Source: Bog-756 sp963833585
Lineage (GTDB): Bacteria; Actinomycetota; Acidimicrobiia; Acidimicrobiales; RAAP-2
Assembly (NCBI GenBank): GCA_963833585.1
Contig: CAWHYF010000007.1
Span: 47,772 to 111,771 of the forward strand
Direction: 5' to 3'
DNA length: 64,000 nt
The notes below the pieces were generated by a model. That model ran no database searches. It saw only the letters and a program-made list of their open reading frames with translations, and was not told the origin of the DNA. Position numbers and translations under genes: made by a program. The stretch's first letter is position 1. Every line of letters begins with the position of its first letter. This document shows positions 56,368-64,000 of this stretch, one piece after another.

Positions 56368-59218
56368 ATGCTACTGCGACTTCCCAAGCCTTTCGAGCGC
56401 GGCCTCGGGTGGGTCTCGATGTCGGCCACCAGGGTGATGGCCTGGCATCGCGCATCCGTACTCCCAGTCCCTTCCGCCGCCCCGATGGATCCGGAAAGCA
56501 GGCCATGGCGGCTCGGCACCGTGCTGGCGGTGGTCGGCGCCGGACTCTTCATGCAGGGGGTCGGCGACGCTCTTGCCCGCACCGGCCACCAAGGGCCCGT
56601 CCTTCCGCTCTTCTTGGTTGGGCTCGTGGTGATCTTCGCTCCGTGCGCATGGCGCCTCACCAGCGCACAGCCTGGACGCACCGAGCGGATCTGGATCTCT
56701 GTGGTCCTGGGCCTGGGTCTCCTGGCCTCCTATGTGCTGCGCAGCCCGCTGATCTTCGACGGATTCGACGAGCTGGCCCACGGGGCAACCCTCATCCGGC
56801 TACTCGACGGCCGATCGCTGCTTCCCACAAATACCGTCCTCCCGGTGAGTCCGTACTACCCGGGACTCGAAATGGTGACATATTGCCACCAAGTGGATCA
56901 CCGGGCTGCCGTTGGTAGTCGACCAGCTGATCGTCCTCGCCGCAGCTCGCCTCGTGCTCGTGTTGTGCGTCTTCCTCGTGGTGGAACACGCCTGTGGGTC
57001 CGCGCCGCCGGCGGGATCGGCGTTCTGGCCTACGCAGCCAATCCTCACTTCGCCTTTGATACCCAGTACGCCTACGAGACACTTGCCCTCGCCTTTCGCG
57101 GCTGCCGTCGTCTACCTCCTCTTCGTTGTACGGATCCCGACCACAAGGTCCCGACGCAAGAATCTGGCAATCTCGGCCCTTGTGCTCGCGGCCATCGGGG
57201 CGGTCGTCGTCACCCACCACATCACCGGATGGCTCACGATCGCGTTCCTGTTGACGTGGGCGACGGGTCTGTATATCACCGATCACCCGCCTCCATCGCA
57301 CCCTGATCCTGCCCATGGTCGGTTCCACATTCAGGCCAGGATCGATCCCGATAGTTGGTCCGAACAACTTGGTGGTCGCTCCAAAAGGAAGCGACATATC
57401 CGAACCATCGGCGTTGCCGCCGTCGTGGCCTTGGTGGTCGGCGGAACATGGACGGCGCTCGTCGGCAGTCGACTCACCGGATACGTGAATCCGATCCTCA
57501 GTTCCGCAGCAACGGACATCCGCGCCGCGCTCGGCAACCTCCACGGGAACCGACAACTCTTCCAGAACGCAGCAGGCGGGGGCTCTCCGCGGTGGGAGAT
57601 CCTCCTCATGTTGGCAGCCGCCGCCTCATGGTGCCTCGTCCTGCTGGCGTCCCTGTACTCGGTCATCTGGAAGAAGACCGTCAGAGGGGGGAAGCTGCGC
57701 TTCATACCCGCCGCCATTGCGGCGACGTATCCGTTGACCCTGTTAGCGAACATCTCCTCCACGAGCAAGCTGGTTGCCGGTCGTGCGACCGCCTTCATCT
57801 TCTTTGCCGTGGCTGTAGTCGTCGGCGGATGGCTGGCTAGCCGGCTCTCGAGGAACCGTCGACTTATCGAACGGATAGTTACGATCGTGGTGGCTACGGT
57901 GTGTTTTCTCGGTAGCCTGCTCTACGGCGGGGGCCCGTTGCCGAGCTATGTGCCTGGTCCCTATCTGGTCGGTGCCGACGAACGTTCTGTGGGGCCCCCC
58001 TCACTGGCGGTATCCCAGTGGATTGCGACCCACCTCCCCGCCGACTCCCGGGTTGCGGTTGACCGCGACAACGGTGCGTTGCTCAACGACCTCGGCCACG
58101 TCGATCCGGTGACGACGACGAGCGGCTCCGCCAACCCGGCTCCACTCTTCTTCGACCGGCAACTCACGCCATCCGACACTGCGCTCATCCGCCAGGACAA
58201 CATCCGCTATATCGTCATCGACACCCGCCTCACCGAGGCACTACCGCTCTATGGGACATACATTGCGGCCAATGAAACCCGCGCCCCCACTCTGCTCACG
58301 CGGGCCGAGCTCAACAAATTCAACTCGATTCCCCGGGTTCGTCGGATCTACGACAACGGCCCGATCCAGGTGTACGACTTGGGAGGGATCCTTGGCAAGT
58401 CACCGTTGGTGGCTCCGGGTGGCGCCTTGTATCCGGTCGGGGGGACGGGAACGGACCCAACTGTCCTGATCGTGGGCCTTCTCGTCGGTGGGGTGTGGCT
58501 GTTTCGACTGCGCCGTCGCTCCCGGCGGGCTCGAATTAGCGAGCACTTCGTGGTTTGCGGGATCGTCGGAGCGATGACAATCGGGCTGGTCGGGGCCGTC
58601 GCACTCACGCCGACTCGACTCGCGCTAGGACCGAGCGCCCTCGTCCCTCTACTCGCACTGCTGGCACTCGGCCTGATCCCCAAGAGCTGGCGACAGCGAG
58701 CCCCGTGGATTCGCCCTCATCGGACGACACGATCGCCCACGCCGGACGTATCAACCGCCGGGAGAGTCGAGGCTTCACCGCCGGGTTCAGTGTGGACGGA
58801 TGCGACGGCGAAGACGGCGTCGGAAGCCGCGATCTCGTCGCGACCGTCGAGTGGCAATAAGCCGGATCGAACTCGGCGGGCACGCACCCAGATTGCCCTG
58901 GGATGGACAGGACTCGCTCTTTTCGTCTTCGGGGCCTCGCTTTCGATCGCCGCAGCCCGACGGGAGTGGGTACCTCCACCCGAACTGTCCGTCGTTTATG
59001 GACCGGCCGGCCGGCCGGTCGCTGACGTGACGCTCGGATCGGCGGGACCGATCTCGGCGCAACTCGAGGTGGTCGCCGGGGGACACATTCGGTGGTCAAC
59101 TCCACTCGCGGCAAATCCGGCACCACAGGACATCAACCTTCCTGCCAAAATCGTCGGCCTCGGTTCGCAGGTGCGTTTAGTTTCTCGTGGGCACACCCTC
59201 CGCCAGGTAAACGGCTGA
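56368..59218 (+). CDS. Large polytopic membrane protein, GT-C glycosyltransferase-like, frameshifted
   Basis: The start is uncertain (56368, 56419 or 56485). About twelve hydrophobic helices follow. In the first periplasmic loop is LIFDGFDELAHGATLIRLLD, an acidic DE...H motif typical of GT-C enzymes. Three single-base shifts between 56885 and 57100 alternate two frames (WITGLPLVVDQLIVLAAAR, GIGVLAYAANPHFAFDTQYA, AAVVYLLFVVRIPTTRSRR). From about 57100 the frame is intact to 59218. A soluble part (residues about 530-690, with GPPSLAVSQWIATHLPADSR) is followed by two more helices and a C-terminal beta-like tail. It probably transfers a lipid-linked sugar outside the membrane. The repaired length is about 940 aa. 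Confidence 0.6.
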
Positions 59219-59476
59219 GGAGGTTGGATTCCACCGATAGCATCAGGAGGCACGAGCCCCACCAATAGATGCCCGCTTTGAGGCGACCGCTCCCGCCGTC
59301 GCCTCAACCTGTGCCCTGTCCTAACCTCGTTCGACACTGCGCCATGACCGATGTTTGGCCTTTGGTCCTCCGTCGACTTCGTGGTGCGAATCGCCTGCAG
59401 AGAGCCGAGATAGTGCACGGAGCACACTCAAAGTCGACCTGCATTCAAGCCTACCAAGCAAATTGCCGATCTCAAT

Positions 59477-61264
59477 ATGGTGGCAGGGACCCTCTCGGCA
59501 CGTTGCAGCGATCTCGCATCGACGCCGTTCAGATCTTCGCTTCCATCCACGTCAGCGGGAAGCCAGTTCCGTCTTCGTAGTCCACGTGTAGTGGCGATCA
59601 TTTTCGTACTGACCTTCATCGCCTCCATGCTGGCCACGTCTTCGCCAATTGAGTCAGCATCGGCAGCCGCCGTGGGATCGATGGCGGCCCCGGGCTACTG
59701 GCTGGTGGCCTCGGACGGCGGCGTGTTCGCCTACGGCGACGCCGGCTTCTACGGCTCGGCCGGCAACCTGGCCCTCAACAAGCCCATCGTGGGGATGGCC
59801 GCGACCCCTGACGGCATGGGCTACTGGCTGGTGGCCTCGGACGGCGGCGTGTTCGCCTACGGCGACGCCGGCTTCTACGGCTCGACCGGCAACCTGGCCC
59901 TCAACAAGCCCATCGTGGGGATGGCCGCCACCCCCGACGGCATGGGCTACTGGCTGGTGGCCTCGGACGGCGGCGTCTTCGCCTTCGGCGACGCCGCCTT
60001 CTACGGCTCGACCGGCAACCTGGCCCTCAACAAGCCCATCGTGGGCATGGCCGCCACCCCCGACGGCAAGGGCTACTGGCTGGTGGCCTCGGACGGCGGC
60101 GTCTTCGCCTTCGGCGACGCCGCCTTCTACGGCTCGACCGGCAACCTGGCCCTCAACAAGCCCATCGTGGGCATGGCCGCCACCCCCGACGGCATGGGCT
60201 ACTGGCTGGTGGCCTCGGACGGCGGCGTCTTCGCCTACGGCGACGCCGCCTTCTACGGCTCGACCGGCAACCTGGCCCTCAACAAGCCCATCGTGGGGAT
60301 GGCCGCGACCCCCGACGGCATGGGCTACTGGCTGGTGGCCTCGGACGGCGGCGTCTTCGCCTTCGGTGACGCCGGCTTCTACGGCTCGGCCGGCAACCTG
60401 GCCCTCAACAAGCCCATCGTGGGGATGGCCGCGACCTTGACGGACAGGAGGTCGACTCCGCCGCCCTCAGGGTCGGGCCTGTCGGCTCCCTCCGGTTACA
60501 CGAGCCAGCAGATGATCTTCGACGACCAGTTCTCCGGTACCACCCTTGACACCACCAAATGGACGACCTATCTGGGGGCGCAAGGGGTCGTCTGGAACAA
60601 CTGTCGGGAGCCTCCCCTCGCCATACTCGGGACCGAACGTCCCCGGCGCCGGGAACGAGGCGGCCATGTTCGGGCCATCCCAGGTCAACGTCGACAACGG
60701 CCTGACGATGCACGGCGACAGCGGAACACCAACCAGTACTCCGGCACCTATCCGTGGATCAGCGGTGTGGTCACCACCGAAGGCAAGTTCTCGCTTCCCA
60801 CAGCCGGCTGGTACGTCCAGGTGAAGGCCAAGATGCCCGACCAGTCGCAGGGCATGTGGCCGGCCATCTGGTTCCTCCCCGGCATTGCCGGCACTCCGGT
60901 CAACGAGCTTGACGGCTATGAGGGCGGATTCCTCGGTGCTGACCCTAACGAGATCATGCACTCCGACTACTTCGCCGATCAGGGTCAGCAGCAGAATGCC
61001 TTCAGCGTTGGCAGTGACGTAACCGCCGGATACCACGTCTACGGGTTCCGGTTCCTCCCCGGCCAGTCGATTACCGCGTTCTTCGACGGCAAGCAGGTAT
61101 GGCAGGTTCAGGCGGCGGGCGGGATCACCATCACAGGAGAGCCGTACGAGATCATGCTCGAGCTACAAGTCGCCACTCAGCAGACGTCCGGTTGGCATAC
61201 CGTGACCACTGCCGCCACCTCCTCGGCGACGATGGACGTCGCCGAGGTGCAGGCATACTCCTAG
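59477..61264 (+). CDS. Secreted GYWLVASDGG-repeat protein with C-terminal GH16-like domain, compensating frameshifts
   Basis: The ATG at 59477 leads to a signal helix (VVAIIFVLTFIASMLATSSP) and six repeats of 42 residues. A GH16-like jelly roll follows: QMIFDDQFSGTTLDTTKW, then two compensating shifts between about 60595 and 60725 that hide PYSGPNVPGAGNEAAMFGPS and QVNVDNGLTM, then WYVQVKAKMPDQSQGMWPAI, the signature NELDGYEGGF (E-x-D-x-x-E) and VAEVQAYS at the end. The catalytic half is related to the GH16 at 45202-46201. The repeats probably form a beta-propeller or cell-wall-binding array that places the enzyme on a polymer. The repeat type is shared with the protein coupled to the lasso cyclase. 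Confidence 0.75.
   Translation: MVAGTLSARCSDLASTPFRSSLPSTSAGSQFRLRSPRVVAIIFVLTFIASMLATSSPIESASAAAVGSMAAPGYWLVASDGGVFAYGDAGFYGSAGNLALNKPIVGMAATPDGMGYWLVASDGGVFAYGDAGFYGSTGNLALNKPIVGMAATPDGMGYWLVASDGGVFAFGDAAFYGSTGNLALNKPIVGMAATPDGKGYWLVASDGGVFAFGDAAFYGSTGNLALNKPIVGMAATPDGMGYWLVASDGGVFAYGDAAFYGSTGNLALNKPIVGMAATPDGMGYWLVASDGGVFAFGDAGFYGSAGNLALNKPIVGMAATLTDRRSTPPPSGSGLSAPSGYTSQQMIFDDQFSGTTLDTTKWTTYLGAQGVVWNNCREPPLAILGTERPRRRERGGHVRAIPGQRRQRPDDARRQRNTNQYSGTYPWISGVVTTEGKFSLPTAGWYVQVKAKMPDQSQGMWPAIWFLPGIAGTPVNELDGYEGGFLGADPNEIMHSDYFADQGQQQNAFSVGSDVTAGYHVYGFRFLPGQSITAFFDGKQVWQVQAAGGITITGEPYEIMLELQVATQQTSGWHTVTTAATSSATMDVAEVQAYS
59693..60433 (+). repeat. Six tandem 126-bp coding repeats
   Basis: Units of 126 bases (42 codons) follow one another with very few differences, mainly A/T or Y/F choices in GVFAYGDA versus GVFAFGDA and G/A in GFYGS versus AFYGS. 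Near identity in DNA as well as protein points to recent expansion or gene conversion. Collapse or expansion in assembly is possible. Confidence 0.9.
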
Positions 61265-61339
61265 ACCTCGCACCTCAATAACTGCAAATGGGGCGTCTTT
61301 CAACTTCTCTAGGCGACCGACCGGCTAGCTCGCATCCGC

Positions 61340-62239
61340 TCAGACTTCTGCACCCGCAAGGGCAAATGGATCCAGGGTGATGCCGAGTTCTTCGAGGACC
61401 TGGAGATTCGGCACATCCGGCGCCGGCTGGATTAGGCCAAGCAGGGAGTCGGCTCGCACTGGCAGATGAAGCGGGAAGTAGTTCGGCGACTCGCAGCGCC
61501 CAATAGACAGCCATGGGCGGAATCGGAATGTAACGAGGGCCGGGCTTGCCTTGGCTGGCCGCGAAGCTTGCCAAGAGGTCTTTGAACGGGACCGGGTCGG
61601 GATGGGCAATGCCAACTGGGTGGGAGGGCAATTGATCGGCTCTGCGCAATGGCAAGGACTGTTGCAGCCAACTCAGCCTCTCGCACGGTGAACTGGTGCG
61701 CCTTAGGTCCGAAATCAGGAAGCACCGGAAGGGCGGCAAGCCGGCGCAGGGTTCCGGCCATCCCACCCCAGCAAGGCCCGTAGACCAAGCCTGGACGAAC
61801 GACACACATACCCCGGCTCAATGCAGCGACTTCCGTTGCGAGCTTGGAGCGGCCATAGAGCTGACGCGTCCCTCGATACGCTGACATCGAGGACAGCACA
61901 ATGGTCCGAGGACGCCGGCGGACTCTGCCCGATCGAGCAACGCAGTGGTGCCGAAAACGTTCGTCTGCCAAATTTCCGCCCGCCCTGTGAGCGTCAAATC
62001 GTATGCACAATGCACAAGCACTTCGACGCCGTCAAGGTCTCGGATGTTCCCACGGAATTCAGGTCAAATGATCGGTCACTGCTGTCCGCAGCCGGGCTCC
62101 GTACCAGCCGCCGAACACTGAAGCCGGCCGAACCAAAGGCTGCGACCAAGACGGATCCCAGATATCCGCTGGCACCTGTTACGGCAACAATGGGCTGGCT
62201 AGTCGAAGTTGGACAATCTGGCGGTTCGATGTTGGTCAC
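61340..62239 (-). CDS. NAD-dependent epimerase/dehydratase (extended SDR), several frameshifts
   Basis: A GTG at 62239 overlaps the stop of the GMC oxidoreductase gene (GTGA). The N-terminus has the Rossmann motif IVAVTGASGYLGSVLVAAFG. Successive frames then give VEVLVHCAYDLTLTGRAEIW, TNVFGTTALLDRAESAGV, IVLSSMSAYRGTRQLYGRSK (active-site Ser/Tyr-x3-Lys) and CVVRPGLVYGP, ending LQVLEELGITLDPFALAG at 61340. At least three breaks occur in 900 bases. Such enzymes modify nucleotide sugars or related substrates. Coupling to an FAD oxidoreductase suggests sequential oxidation/epimerisation of one sugar. Reaction and substrate are not determined. Confidence 0.65.
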
Positions 62240-63830
62240 GTGGGGATGCTCAGCGATTCGCTAGCGATACGGTGGGCGTTGGCCATGATGGTCAATGTGA
62301 AAGTGGTCGCTGGGACAGTCGGGAAGACCGATGCATCCACCAGGTGGATGTTGTCCCATTGAGCGAGACGCCCCAGCCGGTCCGTGGTGGTATCCGTACG
62401 GGTCTCGCCATGGGGGAAGCTCCCGCCGAAGTGGTAGCTCTTGGCCGCACCGGAGACGGATATCATCGGAACCACTGGCCAACAGTCCAAGGCTGGGGCG
62501 ACCTTCAGCATGGCGCAGACAAGAGCTTTCAACATAGGTGGCCATCCCCCGCTGGTCTCGCCATCGACCTCCAACGCAGGCAACCGATCGGCACCTCCAG
62601 ACCCTCGGCGCGCCACAACCTTCACTCGCGGTGACGACCAGCCCGGTATGTAGCCCAATCCGACTGATATCCGACGGAGCAGTGCCGCCAGTGCTGGCGC
62701 CGCTTTTGGATTGCGCAATACACCCGGCAATGAGGCAAGGAAAGCTGGGTTGTAGTCATAGAAGTGGACCTGACAGAGGTCGACACCTTCACCCGTGACG
62801 TCGTAGAGAAGGTTGAACTGATTGAGGGTGAAGTTCCGTGCCAAGGCGAGGATCAGCAGCGGGCCGGATCGAGACCGTTGGCATCACGAACTGGACCGAC
62901 TCTTGGAGGTAGACGGATCGGTCGAAGGACCCGAGGGAACCGAGAACCAACCGAGTGGTCCCTATCCCGCCGCAGGCAACGAAAATTCTATCGGCCGTCA
63001 GGTGTTCTATCTGGTCAGTCTGGAGTTCAGTACTAGCCGACGGAGATCCATCGGTCTCTTGAAGCTTCGTGGCGAGCATGTTGGGTCGGTAGGTGATCCG
63101 CCCTTTGGATCTCAGTCGATCAAAGGTGTGGGCGCTGGAGTAGATGAGGTCATGCGGGCAACCGGTCATGCAAAGCCCACACCGAGTGCACTCATCGGCC
63201 CGGAAGGCAAGACGAGCACGACCGACGGTGATCCCGTGCGACCGGACAAGGGCCCGTTGGGCCTGGTACCGATCCAACAAGCGTTGAGAACGGTCGGCCA
63301 ATGGAGGCAAACGTCGAGCCGCGCACCATCAAGGGGAAGAGTTCGGAGAGGTCGTCCTCGTCGCCGGCAAGGGTCATTTCACTGAGAGCGATGCGGTAGT
63401 GAGACTCCATCTCAGTCGACGTGATCGGCCACCGATCGAATGTCCGCTTGGAAAACGGCATGATTTGGGCGCCCCAGATGTTCGAGAACCCTCCGTAGGC
63501 CCCAGAAACCACCGAGGGATTGGCGGAGCCAATGGCTTGGACTCCTTCCAGCTGGCCAACATCACGAAAGGGGAAATCGGACCCAAATGCTCGCTTTTGG
63601 GGAAGGACGCCGCGATGTGTTGGCACCGGCTGGTGGCTGATGCGCTCAACATCGGAGGCCGACCACAATGGCTCCTCAGTAGAAGCGATCCGACGGCGCG
63701 TCATCCGGAGGTCCTCTTCGAGCGTGCAACCTACGTCGATCACGGTGATCTCTTGGTTTGCATCGGCCGCCAGAGCCAAGGCAGCGCCAGCTGCCCCTGG
63801 ACCTGAACCGATAATTAGTGCTGTCGGCAT
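62236..63830 (-). CDS. GMC-type FAD oxidoreductase with a ferredoxin-like Cys motif, frameshifted
   Basis: The ATG at 63830 follows GAGGAGGAG. The N-terminus has the FAD site ALIIGSGPGAAGAALALAAD, then SVVSGAYGGFSNIWGAQIMP. A break near 63320 leads to RADECTRCGLCMTGCPHDLI, a Cys-x2-Cys-x2-Cys-x3-Cys-Pro motif like a 4Fe-4S site, and IFVACGGIGTTRLVLGSLGS. A break near 62860 leads to the GMC C-terminus NIHLVDASVFPTVPATTFTL. The fold would oxidise an alcohol, probably a sugar hydroxyl, with electrons perhaps passing to the Fe-S site. It is translationally coupled to the epimerase downstream. Such fusions occur in polysaccharide loci (recalled, not checked). About 530 residues after repair. Confidence 0.7.
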
Positions 63831-64000
63831 TGCCGGAGCTACTCCTCCTCGACGCGGCGGGTCAATATGGAACCACGGCTGCTGAATCCAAGCTACTGAC
63901 ACAAGAATCCGGGGCGTCCGCCTTCAGCGCTGAGGCCATGACTTCCTTACTCAGCCGCCTGGGGGCCAGGGTCATCACCCCGCCCACCTAGCTGCTCGGG
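63831..64000 (-). other. Window edge; possible end of an upstream minus-strand gene
   Basis: One frame open at the edge ends in a TAA at 63949-63947 (ending DDPGPQAAE). Another short frame of about 41 codons ends at 63862. Neither could be assigned, and either may be the tail of a gene outside the window. Confidence 0.25.

Noticed and set aside
59693..60433. Regular repeat array that might suggest CRISPR
   Set aside because: Units are 126 bp, in frame, encode a protein repeat and have no spacers.
1..64000. tRNA, rRNA and riboswitch genes
   Set aside because: No cloverleaf, rRNA core or known riboswitch consensus was noticed on reading; a covariance-model search would be needed to exclude weak cases.

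Overview
The window is high-GC DNA with dense coding on both strands, frequent GTG/TTG starts and many 4-base stop/start overlaps. This fits an actinobacterium. Near-identical GYWLVASDGGVFAFGDA-type repeats in two secreted proteins point, from memory rather than a search, to the class Acidimicrobiia. No rRNA, tRNA or CRISPR array was seen.

Region 1 (1-25.4 kb) looks like a surface-polysaccharide and extracellular-matrix locus. On the + strand are a HlyD-type adaptor (cut by the window edge) and a processive GT2 synthase broken by one frameshift. Converging on them is a minus-strand gene run from 25.4 to 2.6 kb. It encodes a sugar-dehydrogenase-like propeller with a PKD domain, two very large PQQ-type beta-propeller proteins, an Ig-like protein, two GT2 glycosyltransferases, a GT-C membrane glycosyltransferase and a secreted GH5-like hydrolase. 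Five of these secreted proteins share about 17 copies of one beta-sandwich (DUF1349/LamG-like) module.

Region 2 (25.5-34.9 kb) is accessory and rearranged. It holds a GT2 with a close paralogue at 44 kb, a decayed IS3-type transposase, and three secreted proteins (a propeller, a choice-of-anchor-L protein and a nidogen-like protein) that share a C-terminal module. Two copies of that module lie in a 1,038-bp direct repeat. A third, inverted copy is cut exactly where one direct repeat begins.

Region 3 (35.4-43.8 kb) is the most interesting part: an apparently complete lasso-peptide cluster. It contains a 52-aa precursor, a stand-alone PqqD-like recognition protein (B1), a second PqqD-like domain fused to the B2 leader protease, an asparagine-synthetase-like cyclase (C), an HPr-kinase-like peptide kinase and an ABC exporter (D). 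A cupin/cysteine-dioxygenase-like protein and a secreted repeat protein are linked to it. The predicted core has Gly1 and Asp8 for an 8-residue ring, and it ends in Ser, the residue that paeninodin-type kinases phosphorylate.

Region 4 (44-64 kb) returns to glycan and envelope genes: GT2 and GT4 transferases, two GH16-like secreted proteins, a CelD/BioF2-type acyltransferase, a JmjC/cupin oxygenase, a polysaccharide deacetylase, a sulfotransferase, a flippase, a GT-C-like membrane protein, a GMC oxidoreductase with a Cys4 motif and an NAD-dependent epimerase.

Many genes, above all from 26 to 64 kb, carry single-base frameshifts, often in homopolymers. Reading frames continue with conserved sequence on either side of each break. 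Long-read sequencing error is therefore the simplest explanation, but true decay cannot be excluded. Frameshifted genes are annotated here as one feature across all their frames.
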